Positions 53,002 to 62,122 of a stretch of DNA of 64,000 nucleotides are shown here, one piece after another. Made by a program: the position numbers and the translations under genes. Within the stretch, counting starts at the first letter, position 1, and every line of letters starts with the position of its first letter. Below the pieces are notes generated by a model. It was not told where the DNA came from. It saw only the letters and a list, made by a program, of their open reading frames with translations, and did no database searches. This stretch comes from Gemmatimonadota bacterium (GTDB lineage: Bacteria > Gemmatimonadota > Gemmatimonadetes > Longimicrobiales > Gaopeijiaceae), in NCBI GenBank assembly GCA_022823145.1, contig JAJDXS010000004.1:186001-250000 (forward strand), read 5' to 3'.

Positions 53002-54288
53002 ATGGCATCCCACCGGGCTAACCGACTCTCTCGCCGCGGCTTCCTCCACGCCGGCGCCGCCGGGCTGGCGGGGGCCCCAATGGCTGCCTGCGCTCCGGCA
53101 TCCGATGCGACCGGCTCCGGCAGGCGCCCCGAGCTGTCCCGCCCCGACGGCGTCGACGACGTTGCGTGGACGGACGTACGGGATCATTTCATCCTCGAAC
53201 CCGGCACGGCGTACATGAACAACGCCAGTCTCGGAATGCCTCCCGCGTCGGTCGCCGAGGCCGTGGCCGCCGGTTACGAGGCGCTGTCGCGTGAACCGCT
53301 GCGGGGGAAGAACGACCTGGGCCGGGTCATTGCCGACCGCGTGGTTCCGGGACTTGCGGCGCTCCTGGGCGCGGAGGCGGACGAGATCGCGCTCACGCGG
53401 AATGCGACCGAGGCGCTGCACATGGGGGCCGTCGGGGTGCGGCTGCGGCCGGGTGACGAGGTTCTGGTGACGAGTCAGGAGCATCCGGCCGGGCGGCGGC
53501 CATGGGAATTCCGTGCGCAGCGCGACGGGGTGAAGGTGAACACGGTCTTCATCCCCAGTCCGTTCGAGAGCGAGGAACAGGTGGTCGGACTGGTGGAGGA
53601 GGCGCTGACCCCGGCGACGCGGGTGCTGGCGTTCTGCCACGTGACGCGCGGCGGGCACCTCTACCCGGTCGCGGATCTCTGTGCGCTGGCGCGCGAGCGC
53701 GGGATCGTCAGCCATGTGGACGGAGCGCAGGCGGTCGGGATGTTTCCGGTCGATCTGCACGCCCTGGCTTGCGACACCTACTCGGCCAGCCTGCACAAGT
53801 GGCTGCTGGGGCCGATGGGCACGGGTGTCTTCTACGTGCGGCGGGGCGTGCGGGACCGGGTGCTGTCGGCATTCGCGCACGACGCCACCGTGGACGCGCC
53901 CGCCTACCAGCCGCCGGGGACGATCGGGTTGCCCGTTCGGGCGGGGCTGGCCGCGACCCTGGACTTCTTCGAGACGCTGGGACTGGAACATGTGGCGGCA
54001 CGGACGCGCCACCTGTCCGACCACCTGAAGCGGCGGCTTCGTGAAACCCCGGGCGTGACCCTGTTGAGCGGGCCCGACCGCGCCACGTCGTGCCCGGGCT
54101 CGACCATCTTCGAGCTGGAGGGGCTGGACGCGGTCGAGGCCGTGGCACTGATCGCCGAGGGCGCCCGGATCCACATTGACGAGCACCAGCGCGACGGGCA
54201 CAATGCCATCAGGATTTCGACCCACGTCTACAACACGACGGTCGAGATAGACCGTCTCGTGGACGCATTCCGGGGACTGTCCGCGTAG
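53002..54288 (+). CDS. Tat-exported class V PLP enzyme (isopenicillin-N-epimerase-like)
   Basis: 428 residues. The N terminus has a Tat motif SRRGFLHAG and a lipobox-like MAAC (C32). The body is a class V aminotransferase fold: YMNNASLGMPP at the start, RNATEALHMG, HVDGAQAVGMFPVDL (PLP Asp), and the PLP lysine in SASLHKWLLGPMGTGVFY. It resembles the isopenicillin-N-epimerase/cysteine-desulfurase-like branch; substrate unknown. Export of a PLP enzyme requires folded transport, which Tat provides. An acetamidase gene follows 31 bases later on the same strand. The predicted location is outside the cytoplasm, attached to a membrane. Confidence 0.83.
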   Translation: MASHRANRLSRRGFLHAGAAGLAGAPMAACAPASDATGSGRRPELSRPDGVDDVAWTDVRDHFILEPGTAYMNNASLGMPPASVAEAVAAGYEALSREPLRGKNDLGRVIADRVVPGLAALLGAEADEIALTRNATEALHMGAVGVRLRPGDEVLVTSQEHPAGRRPWEFRAQRDGVKVNTVFIPSPFESEEQVVGLVEEALTPATRVLAFCHVTRGGHLYPVADLCALARERGIVSHVDGAQAVGMFPVDLHALACDTYSASLHKWLLGPMGTGVFYVRRGVRDRVLSAFAHDATVDAPAYQPPGTIGLPVRAGLAATLDFFETLGLEHVAARTRHLSDHLKRRLRETPGVTLLSGPDRATSCPGSTIFELEGLDAVEAVALIAEGARIHIDEHQRDGHNAIRISTHVYNTTVEIDRLVDAFRGLSA

Positions 54289-54319
54289 CGAACGACTCAC
54301 CATCGGGAAGGAGCTTACC

Positions 54320-55336
54320 ATGTCCGCCAAGTCGATCCCCGCCGCCGGATTCGTCGCGTGTTTTCTGGCCCTCGGCGCCTGCGATATCGAGCCCGTTGCC
54401 GACCAGGCCGCCACCGCCGCCAGCGAGACCCCGGCGCCACAGTTCACGCTCGGCTCCGAGAACTCGCACAACCGCTGGAGTGCCACCATACCGCCGCAGT
54501 TGACGGTTCCCTCCGGAGCAGTGGTCGAGGTGTTCACCAAGGAGGCTTCGGACGGCCAGATCACCGAGTCGACGACAGCCGAAGACCTGCCCAACGTCAA
54601 CTTCGACCTGATCCACGCCCTCACGGGCCCCATCTACGTCGAAGGCGCGAGTCCGGGCGATCTGCTCGCGGTGACGCTGCACGAGATCGAGGTGCAGGGC
54701 TGGGGATGGGCGGGCATCTTCCCCGGCTTCGGCTTCCTGCCCGAGGACTTTCCCGGGCCCTGGCTCAGGGGCTTCCCGATGGAGCCTGGAGCGACGGAAG
54801 TCCGCTTCAACGACGACATCACGATTCCTCTGGCCCCGTTCGCGGGGGTCATGGGGGTGGCGCCCGCGACCGATTCCATGCTGGTGACCATCCCGCCCCG
54901 GACCAACGGCGGCAACATGGACAACCGCCACATGATCGCGGGAACCACCGTCTATTTCCCCGTGCAGGTGGAGGGCGCGCTCTTCTCGATCGGCGACGCG
55001 CACGCGGCCCAGGGTGACGGCGAGGTGTCGGGTTCGGCCATCGAGGCACCGATGCGCGTCGTCTTCGAAGTCGAGGTCATGGAAAACACGCGGGGGATGG
55101 TCGAGCCCCAGTACGAAACCGACGAGTACTACGCCGTGACCGGCTTCGCTACCACCATCGACGAGGCGGCCCGCAAGGCGACCCGCTACATGATCGACTA
55201 CCTGGTGGCGGCGCACGGGCTCACGCGCGAGGAAGCCTACGTGCTCTCCTCGATCGCGGGTGACCTGAAGATCTCGGAGACGGTCGACGTGCCGCACATG
55301 CTCGTGAGCATGCACATGCCCAAATCGATCTTCTGA
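54320..55336 (+). CDS. Acetamidase/formamidase-family lipoprotein
   Basis: 338 residues from ATG with GGAAGGAG upstream; lipobox LGAC. The family is clear from GPIYVEGASPGDLLAVTL, GGNMDNRHM (catalytic/metal region), YFPVQVEGALFSIGDAHAAQGDGEVSG and the helical tail ATRYMIDYL. FmdA/AmdA enzymes hydrolyse formamide, acetamide or related small amides to ammonia and acid. Most are cytoplasmic, so a lipid-anchored form is unusual but seen in this group. It probably shares a transcript with the upstream PLP enzyme, so both may act on the same imported or released compound. Confidence 0.88.
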   Translation: MSAKSIPAAGFVACFLALGACDIEPVADQAATAASETPAPQFTLGSENSHNRWSATIPPQLTVPSGAVVEVFTKEASDGQITESTTAEDLPNVNFDLIHALTGPIYVEGASPGDLLAVTLHEIEVQGWGWAGIFPGFGFLPEDFPGPWLRGFPMEPGATEVRFNDDITIPLAPFAGVMGVAPATDSMLVTIPPRTNGGNMDNRHMIAGTTVYFPVQVEGALFSIGDAHAAQGDGEVSGSAIEAPMRVVFEVEVMENTRGMVEPQYETDEYYAVTGFATTIDEAARKATRYMIDYLVAAHGLTREEAYVLSSIAGDLKISETVDVPHMLVSMHMPKSIF

Positions 55337-55348
55337 GGTCGACGGCGT

Positions 55349-56218
55349 TCAATCCGCCAGCGCCCTCCCTACGGTGAGGTGATAGATCGTCTGCTGCCGC
55401 TCATAGATGACGAGGACCAACCCCTCGGACTGGGCCTCCAGGAGCACCTGGCTGAAGATGGCTCCCAGTTCGCGGGACTTCCGGGCCGAGACCGATTCCA
55501 GCGCCAGATCCACGATCCGCTCGACGTAAGGCAGGAGGTCGTCGGGCACGCGGGCGAGAATCTCCGGCGGTCGCTCCGCAGGTGGTGCGAACGCGGCGTA
55601 GGAGAGGTCGACGGTGGTGCCGAACTCGTGTGAGCTCACGCCGGCTGCCGCATTCGGGTTCGAACGCCGCAACCGTGCCTGCCTCTGCGACGTGCGCAGG
55701 GCGCTCGTGACCTCGATTCGGTAGGGCGGAAGTCCCATCTCCGCGAGGCGTGCCTGAAACCGCCCGCCCAGTTGCTCGAGCAGGACCGGAACGTGGGGAA
55801 CGACGTAGGCAGGGGACACTCCGGGACGAACGATCCAGTGAGCGGTGCTGTCTTCGAGCTGAACCAGCCGCCCTGCCGCGAGAAGCGAGTCCCTGGCACC
55901 ACGGTCCGCTACCCGCACGCCGAGGTCGCGGGCGCGCGCCACGTGCGACGCGTTGCGAAAGCGGCGGAGCGCCTCTTCCCGGGCCGGAGTCATCACCGGA
56001 AGGGGAGACAGAATGTCCTCGGCTCTGTCCGCCTCCTGATCAGTCAGGGCGAGCGCCTGCGACAGGGCTTGCTCGATCTCCTTCGCCGTGGCGGCCATGG
56101 CCGCCTCCAGGGCCGCCTCGCGCTCCCGCTCCATTCTGCCGCACGAGGTGATGAGCAGCGCCAGGACCACCGTCAGTCCGACCCCGAATCGCGGGGCCTT
56201 TGAACCGCCTGTGTTCAT
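55349..56218 (-). CDS. DUF5715/M15-like LAS-metallopeptidase lipoprotein
   Basis: 289 residues, lipobox ITSC. A helical region (30-100) is followed by a VanY/DacB-like domain: RIEVTSALRTSQRQARL, then GVSSHEFGTTVDLSY (H197, D204), the zinc H-x(6)-D pair of M15 LAS peptidases. A third His lies in YHLTVG at the end. M15 enzymes trim D-Ala or cross-bridge peptides of peptidoglycan; the closest description is DUF5715. The protein is probably periplasmic and acts on cell-wall stems. It lies 39 bases after an M28 peptidase gene in the same direction. The upstream gap is AT-rich. Confidence 0.72.
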   Translation of the reverse strand: MNTGGSKAPRFGVGLTVVLALLITSCGRMEREREAALEAAMAATAKEIEQALSQALALTDQEADRAEDILSPLPVMTPAREEALRRFRNASHVARARDLGVRVADRGARDSLLAAGRLVQLEDSTAHWIVRPGVSPAYVVPHVPVLLEQLGGRFQARLAEMGLPPYRIEVTSALRTSQRQARLRRSNPNAAAGVSSHEFGTTVDLSYAAFAPPAERPPEILARVPDDLLPYVERIVDLALESVSARKSRELGAIFSQVLLEAQSEGLVLVIYERQQTIYHLTVGRALAD

Positions 56219-56257
56219 CGGATAGTCAAGCAGACATTACACATTGTCATGTTTGCT

Positions 56258-59254
56258 TTACTTCCTGGTAGAGTTCGGCGCGGTCCGGTGCGGGGTCGTG
56301 TCCCGGGCGGACGCCCCGGTTGTGTCCGCTTGCGCCGTATCGGGTTCCGCCGTGTCGGCCTCCACCACGTCGGCTGAATCGCCCGCGGGTGTTGCCTCCG
56401 AATCTGGAGCTGCACCTTGCTCGGCGGCTGGTTCCGCAGGATCGGCGGGGTTTGCGAGCCGCACCTCGCCATTCGCCGGATCCACCGTAACCCTGGTCCG
56501 AATCATGGCCCGGTCGGAAAGGGTGCGTATGTTCGGGGCCAACTCCGCAGGGCGTCGAAAGCGATCCGCACCCACGAGTTCGCCGGGGCGCAGATGGTGT
56601 TCCACGATCGTGAAGGCCAGGATACCGGCGCCGGGGCCGCCGGGGAAATCCAGGAGCACTCCGCCTTCGGGGGAACCCCAGTGCTCGACGCTCGTCACGC
56701 CGGCGCCCGCGGGAAGCTCCCGGCCGTTCACCGCCGTCGGTCGTGTGGCGTCACCGTCGAAGCGGAAGAGCATCATCTCGGCGCCGATGGCCGAGGTTAC
56801 CGAGACCCGCAGCGCGTCGGCTGTGGTGGCCGAATCGGCGACGACCGAGACCGAGGGCAGCGGCGCGTCCACCGCCTCGGCCCGTGCAACCGCGTAGTCG
56901 AGCCGCGAGGGAGCAAAACCCCGCAGGGAATCGGCCGCCGATCCCGCGTCGAACGGTCCGGCTACCACGGCTGCCCACGCGACTCCCGGATCGGACCCGT
57001 CCCGCGACGGATCCGTGCCCCACCAGGCGGATCCGGTCTCATGATCGAGAGCGTATACCAGCGTGGAGGGCGCAGGGCGATCCGCGGACGGGGTTGCGGT
57101 TGTCATGCCCACCGCGAGGAACGCGCCGCCCGCCATCAGAACACCAACCGGCGCCCACCATCCGTTCGGTTCGCGCAGCACTTCCAGCGCGGGCAGGAGC
57201 GCAATGAAGGCGATCCCGATCAGCACCGCGAGCCACGCCGCCAGTTCCAGCCCCATCGCCATCCAGACCGATTGGGTCAGCGGGGTGAACACCACGACCG
57301 CCGGGATCGCTGCGAGCAGAACGGGAATCCAGCGCACGAGCCCCATCGGACGCGTGCGAGCCAGTCCCACCAAGGCCAGGCCGCCGATGCAACCCGCAAT
57401 CGAGGGCCACTGCAGGTTCATCGCGGCCATGGGGAACATCACGGTCGCGGCGGCGGCCAATCCCACCGGCACGACCAGCGCGCCCGTGGCCACCTCGGCC
57501 GCTGTCAGCCACACCCTGAGCACGCCGGCCACCAGGGCCGCAAGCGAGAGCGCGCCGCAAACGATCGCCAGGACGTACCAGCCTTCCACATGAAACGCGC
57601 CCCCGTGCAACGCACCCAGTTCGGGGTGGGCCCCGCTGCGCCACTCGAAGAGATATCGGGCCAGCGCACCCGACATGGCCAGATACGCAAGGGAAGCGAG
57701 CAGGGCGATCAGCACCGCCCCGGTCCGTGCCCCGAATCGCCTTCCCGCGACGAACAGGGCCACCCACAACAGCACCGCAACGATCCCCAGCCCCCAGATC
57801 CATACCGTGCCGTACGTCACCAGCCCCAGGTACGGGATGGAGATGTAGCTCACGTTGGGGGCGTCAACGCTGGTCAGGTCCACGTTTCCGAAGTGCCGGA
57901 GCATGGCGAGGGCGTGCTCGCCGTGATGCTGCACCGTGGCTTCCGACAGGTTGCCGGGAGAGTCGTAGACCTGGTGATACACATGCGGCCGGCCCAGGGC
58001 CGCGAAGTTCAGCCCCTGCCGGCCCGCTTCCCTGAACGGCGTGAAGTCGGTGTCGTTGGGCATGCGCCGGTAGATCTCGTAGCTCACCGAGTTCGCGGAG
58101 GGGTAGGGATCCGCCTGCCGCAGCTGCTCGACCACCCAGCCGTTGTTCTCTCCGGTTTCGAACATGATCGAGGGGCCGCCGCCGCCCCGCATTTCGATCC
58201 CCAGGACGACCGCGACGTCGTCCATCCAGGGGTGCTCGCCGACGAATGCCCGCGCGCCCAGCAAGCCGAGTTCCTCGGCGTCGGTGATCAGCACGATCAG
58301 GTCGTTGCGAAGCTGCCCCCGCACCCCCAGCGCCCGCAGCGACTCGAGGATCGCGACCACTCCGGAGCCGGCGTCGCCCGCGCCCAGCGCGATCTCGCGG
58401 CTGTCGTAATGCGCGGTGATCAGCACCGCCCGTCCGCCGGGCTGCGATCCAGGGATCCTGACCAGCACGTTCCGGACGGTCGCGGCCCGCGCGGCACTCG
58501 ACCCCGAAACGAGCGACGTCGATGTCTGGACCTCGGGCTCATGCCCCAGGCGGCGCAACTCGTCCACCAGGTACTCGCGAACCCGCGCGTGGGCGGGCGA
58601 CCCGGGCGGCCTCGCTTCCGAGGCGATCCGCATCAGGTGTGCCATCGCCCGCCCCGAGGAGAAGAGGGAGTCCGGCGCGCTGGCGGGGACTGGCGCGGGG
58701 ATCGACCGATGGGTACTGGAAAACCAGGCTGTGAAGAGCAGGACGACGAGAGTCAACGGGCCACGCAGGCCACCCCACGGCGCCGGTGCCGGATGCGGGT
58801 CGGATTGAGTTGCCTGCCCGGCCGCAAGGGCGCGGTCCGCCCGCCTGGCTTGCCTGGCCTCCCTGGCTGCCTGGGCCTTTCGCTGTCGCTCGGACTTCCG
58901 CGCCTGCCGCGCCTCCACACGGGACTTCCGGGCATCTTTCCGCGCCTTCGTGGCCCGGCGCTTGCGCTCGACCGGATCTGCTTTCTGTTTGCGCTGGGCT
59001 GGACCGCTCTCGGGTGTTCGCTCGGGCGCCGCGCCAGAGGCGCGATCCGGGCCGCCGGAGGTGCGATCCGGGCCAGGCGGGGAGGAGCTACCGGGACCGG
59101 GTGGCGGCCCTTCCGCAGGCGCACCCTCGCCGGTTTCGCGCCGTTTGCGCGCGGCGACCTCGTCAGCGATCTCGCGCTCGAGCTCTTCTATCTCGTCTTC
59201 GCTGATCCCCAGCTCGGCAAAGCTCGGGATGCGCGGCAGCTTGTCCTTGCCCAT
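56258..59254 (-). CDS. Membrane M28 peptidase with long basic N-terminal extension
   Basis: 998 residues. Residues 1-165 are unlike any peptidase: an acidic start, a Pro/Gly-rich stretch, then a Lys/Arg/Ala-rich helix (VERKRRATKARKDARK and on), predicted cytoplasmic. A membrane helix follows (about 168-188). The M28 aminopeptidase domain (about 200-440) has H282 in ITAHYDSRE, the bridging Asp in GAGDAGSGV, and EE near 327/328 in TDAEELGLLGARAF. At least six more membrane segments (about 500-720) and a beta-rich C-terminal domain follow. It is Fxna/ER-aminopeptidase-like in layout. The gene starts 10 bases after the PhoX stop, so it is likely cotranscribed. Confidence 0.85.
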   Translation of the reverse strand: MGKDKLPRIPSFAELGISEDEIEELEREIADEVAARKRRETGEGAPAEGPPPGPGSSSPPGPDRTSGGPDRASGAAPERTPESGPAQRKQKADPVERKRRATKARKDARKSRVEARQARKSERQRKAQAAREARQARRADRALAAGQATQSDPHPAPAPWGGLRGPLTLVVLLFTAWFSSTHRSIPAPVPASAPDSLFSSGRAMAHLMRIASEARPPGSPAHARVREYLVDELRRLGHEPEVQTSTSLVSGSSAARAATVRNVLVRIPGSQPGGRAVLITAHYDSREIALGAGDAGSGVVAILESLRALGVRGQLRNDLIVLITDAEELGLLGARAFVGEHPWMDDVAVVLGIEMRGGGGPSIMFETGENNGWVVEQLRQADPYPSANSVSYEIYRRMPNDTDFTPFREAGRQGLNFAALGRPHVYHQVYDSPGNLSEATVQHHGEHALAMLRHFGNVDLTSVDAPNVSYISIPYLGLVTYGTVWIWGLGIVAVLLWVALFVAGRRFGARTGAVLIALLASLAYLAMSGALARYLFEWRSGAHPELGALHGGAFHVEGWYVLAIVCGALSLAALVAGVLRVWLTAAEVATGALVVPVGLAAAATVMFPMAAMNLQWPSIAGCIGGLALVGLARTRPMGLVRWIPVLLAAIPAVVVFTPLTQSVWMAMGLELAAWLAVLIGIAFIALLPALEVLREPNGWWAPVGVLMAGGAFLAVGMTTATPSADRPAPSTLVYALDHETGSAWWGTDPSRDGSDPGVAWAAVVAGPFDAGSAADSLRGFAPSRLDYAVARAEAVDAPLPSVSVVADSATTADALRVSVTSAIGAEMMLFRFDGDATRPTAVNGRELPAGAGVTSVEHWGSPEGGVLLDFPGGPGAGILAFTIVEHHLRPGELVGADRFRRPAELAPNIRTLSDRAMIRTRVTVDPANGEVRLANPADPAEPAAEQGAAPDSEATPAGDSADVVEADTAEPDTAQADTTGASARDTTPHRTAPNSTRK

Positions 59255-59263
59255 GTCGGCCCC

Positions 59264-60706
59264 CTACAGCGGCCCGTCCTCCCAGGGTCCCCACAGCGCG
59301 TACGTGGCGCTCGGAACCGAGCCCCCGGCCTGTCGGGAGCCCTGCACGTTGAAGAATAGCACCCGGCCATCGGGACTGAAGCACGAGCCGGCGAACTCGC
59401 CCGGCTGACGCCCGCCTTCGGCCTGCGGCGAGCGTACGAGGTTGACCACCTGCCCCTCGCGGTTGAGGCCTCGCACGTACTGGTCTCCGCTGCCGTCCTC
59501 GCACATGATCAGTCCGCCGCGAGGGCTCACGACGATGTTGTCGGGGCTGTCGAGCACGTCGTGGGACGGTGACTCGAAGACCATCGTCAGTTCTCCGGTG
59601 TCGGCGCCGGTCGGGCGGTAGTGGAAGACCTGCCCGGCGGTCGCGTCGCCGCCGTTGGTGGAGACCATGTAGATGCCGCCGTCGCCATGGAATGCGCCTT
59701 CCAGGCGGGCGAAGCGCGCGGCGCCCCTTGCGACGCCCTGTCGGAAGACGGCGAGGTGATCGGATCCGGCGTCGGGCGGATCGGGGTCATCGATGTCCAC
59801 CCAGTGGGCGGGAAGCGTTTCGCCGGCGGTCTGTCCGCGGGCGGTGAGATAGCCGGGCTGTCCGGTGACGGCCATCATCTGCAGCCTGCCTCCGGCGGCG
59901 AGGACTCCGGGCTCGTTGGGGATGAAGCGGTAGAGGCCCGCCCCGGGGCGCCGGTCCGCCGATTGGGGCACGTACCAGGTGTCCTCGGTCTCGTAGACGA
60001 TGCCCGTGTCGGGATCGACCGCGATCGCCTCGTGAATGAAGCGTCCCATGTCCCGGAGCGGCACGGGATCGACGGGCCCGGTGGCGTCGGCCGGGACCTC
60101 GAAGATGTAGCCGTGGGGCTGTTCGAAGCCGTCCTGGCGTCCGGAGGTGATCTCCTCGCACGACAGCCAGCTTCCCCAGGGCGTGGGGCCGCCGGCGCAG
60201 TTGACCCGCGTGCCGGCCAGCGAGACGAATTCGTCGACCAGTTCCACGCTCAGGTCGCCGTCCGCTTCCGTGATCCGTACCTCGAGTGATGTGGTACCGC
60301 CGGCTCCCTTGCCGTCGTACGCGGGCTGGCCGATGGGCCGGGCCGTGTCGGCCTCGTCGACCATCTCGTGGTTGCGGATGAGTCGCACGTTCCCGTTGGG
60401 GAGGGGGAAGGCGGCCATCCCGTCGAAGGCGTTCGGGACGGTGAGTCCGTCGCGCACGGTCGAGGGCAGACCCCCGGAGCTGAGCCGCACGCACCTGAAG
60501 CTCTCGGGGATCTCAAGCTCCGGGCAATCGGCGCCGGGCACAAGGTCGCCATACGGCTTGATGAAGAAGCCCCCCGGGCGATGTCGGTGGCGCGGCTGGG
60601 CGCTCGCATGGTTGCACGCGATCAGCCCGGCCAGCGACGGCGTGAGCGCAAGGCTGCTTCCCGCGGAGGCGAACTGCATGAGGAAACGGCGGCGGTCGAT
60701 GGACAT
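59264..60706 (-). CDS. PhoX/DUF839-family Tat-exported protein
   Basis: 480 residues from ATG 60706; the longer frame upstream is not coding-like. Tat motif DRRRFLMQF (about 4-12) and a hydrophobic region follow. The family is shown by GAGGTTSLEVRI, the NCAGGPTPWGSWLSCEE motif, and the late DNIVVSPRGGLIMCEDGSGDQYV. PhoX-type proteins are calcium/iron alkaline phosphatases with a propeller fold; many DUF839 members have no measured activity. It is predicted to be periplasmic. It leads an operon with the M28 and M15-like genes. The divergent region upstream holds a perfect palindrome. Confidence 0.85.
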   Translation of the reverse strand: MSIDRRRFLMQFASAGSSLALTPSLAGLIACNHASAQPRHRHRPGGFFIKPYGDLVPGADCPELEIPESFRCVRLSSGGLPSTVRDGLTVPNAFDGMAAFPLPNGNVRLIRNHEMVDEADTARPIGQPAYDGKGAGGTTSLEVRITEADGDLSVELVDEFVSLAGTRVNCAGGPTPWGSWLSCEEITSGRQDGFEQPHGYIFEVPADATGPVDPVPLRDMGRFIHEAIAVDPDTGIVYETEDTWYVPQSADRRPGAGLYRFIPNEPGVLAAGGRLQMMAVTGQPGYLTARGQTAGETLPAHWVDIDDPDPPDAGSDHLAVFRQGVARGAARFARLEGAFHGDGGIYMVSTNGGDATAGQVFHYRPTGADTGELTMVFESPSHDVLDSPDNIVVSPRGGLIMCEDGSGDQYVRGLNREGQVVNLVRSPQAEGGRQPGEFAGSCFSPDGRVLFFNVQGSRQAGGSVPSATYALWGPWEDGPL

Positions 60707-60845
60707 GAGGGTGAACTCCTGAATTGTCGCGGTGAGTGAATCGTGGCGGCGAGCGCTGCTGAACGCTGTGGGTGGAAATGCGCCCAAGGCAAGCCCGGTG
60801 ACAAAGTTGTTTCGTGATCCCGCCGCGTGCCGTACCTTGCCGGAC

Positions 60846-60862
60846 TGACGCACGATGCGTCA
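60846..60862. promoter_or_regulatory. Perfect 17-base palindrome in the divergent PhoX/epimerase promoter region
   Basis: TGACGCA-CGA-TGCGTCA: 7-base arms around 3 bases, about midway between the divergent starts at 60706 and 60941. Dyads of this size usually mark a dimeric repressor or activator site. No regulator gene is adjacent. Confidence 0.5.
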
Positions 60863-60940
60863 ATTCCGGGTGTTTGGGCGTTTGCGGGCGAGCCCTGGCC
60901 AGCCCGGTGCCAGTAGGTCCGACAACAGCGAGAGGCGAAC

Positions 60941-62092
60941 ATGTTCATACAGAACCGGCGTGAGTTTCTGAAGACCACGGCGACGGCGGCCGGGGCTCTC
61001 GGTCTGGGTGTGGCCTGCGCCCCATCCGATGATCAGGAGGCTGCCGGCCCCGCACCGATGTCCATTCTGGTGTTGGGGGGCACAGGTTTCATCGGTCCCC
61101 ACATGGTGCGCTACGCGGCTTCGCGCGGACACACCGTCACCCTGTTCAACCGGGGCCGGACGAACACGCACCTATTCCCCGAGCTGGAGAAGCTGGTAGG
61201 GGACCGTGACGGGGACCTGACCGCGCTGGAGGGCCGCAGGTGGGACGCGGTCATCGACAATTCGGGTTTCGTGCCGCGGCACGTGCGGGACTCGGCCGCG
61301 CTGCTGTCGGATTCGGGCCAATACATGTTCGTTTCGTCCATCTCCGCCTACAAGGACCTGGTCACCGAGGGCATTACGGAGGACTACGATGTCGGCCGCC
61401 TCGAGGATCCGACGGTGGAAGAGGTGAACGGCGAGACGTACGGCCCGCTGAAGGCCCTCTGCGAGGAGGCGGTGCAGGAGGTCTTCGGCGATCGCGCGAA
61501 CATCGTGCGCCCCGGGTACATCGTGGGGCCGGGAGACAACACCGACCGGTGGACCTACTGGCCGGTACGAGTTGCGGCGGGAGGCGACATGCTAGCGCCG
61601 GGCACGCCGGACCAGCCGATCCAGTTCATCGACGCGCGCGACCTCGGGGCGTGGATGGTGCGGATGCTGGAAGACCGGATCGGGGGTGTCTTCAACGGCG
61701 TCGGGCCCACGGAATCGGTCACCTGGGACGGATTCTTCCAGGCGTGCCGGGAGGTGAGCGGAAGCGATACCGAAGTGCACTGGGTGGACTCGGGGTTCCT
61801 TCAGGAGCAGGGCGTAGCCTTCCCGATCTGGGCGGCCCGGGACAGCAGCTTCGGCGCCGTCCATTCGGTCGATCTGTCGCGCGCAATCGAAGCCGGCTAC
61901 ACGAGCCGCCCGATGCAGGAAACCATCGGCGATACGTTAGAGTGGTGGAGCGGGCTGACCGAGGAGGACCGGCCGGGTGGCGTGATGTTCAGCGGGCTGC
62001 GGACGAGAGAAATGGGGTTTGAGCCGGCTACGATGGACCAGATGTTGGAGGCGGAGGCGGAGCTGCTGAGCGCTTGGGCGGCACGCGAATAG
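60941..62092 (+). CDS. Tat-exported NAD-dependent epimerase/dehydratase (SDR)
   Basis: 383 residues from ATG with GAGAGGCG upstream. Tat motif NRREFLK, lipobox-like GVAC (C26). The extended SDR fold has the nucleotide loop GGTGFIG (46-52), and the catalytic Y-x3-K is NGETYGPLKALCEEA (about 166-170). The ending has the C-terminal substrate domain of sugar-type epimerases. The cofactor-binding set is intact, so the enzyme would have to be exported with its cofactor. Substrate unknown; nucleotide sugars or aldoses are typical. The STAS-domain gene follows 30 bases later. Confidence 0.85.
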   Translation: MFIQNRREFLKTTATAAGALGLGVACAPSDDQEAAGPAPMSILVLGGTGFIGPHMVRYAASRGHTVTLFNRGRTNTHLFPELEKLVGDRDGDLTALEGRRWDAVIDNSGFVPRHVRDSAALLSDSGQYMFVSSISAYKDLVTEGITEDYDVGRLEDPTVEEVNGETYGPLKALCEEAVQEVFGDRANIVRPGYIVGPGDNTDRWTYWPVRVAAGGDMLAPGTPDQPIQFIDARDLGAWMVRMLEDRIGGVFNGVGPTESVTWDGFFQACREVSGSDTEVHWVDSGFLQEQGVAFPIWAARDSSFGAVHSVDLSRAIEAGYTSRPMQETIGDTLEWWSGLTEEDRPGGVMFSGLRTREMGFEPATMDQMLEAEAELLSAWAARE

Positions 62093-62122
62093 CGAACGAA
62101 CTCAGGGAACGACGAAAAAACC

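Noticed and set aside
56417..59359. 980-codon open frame on the + strand opposite the M28 gene
   Set aside because: Arg/His/Gly/Pro-rich shadow without domain signal; the minus-strand M28 motifs are intact.
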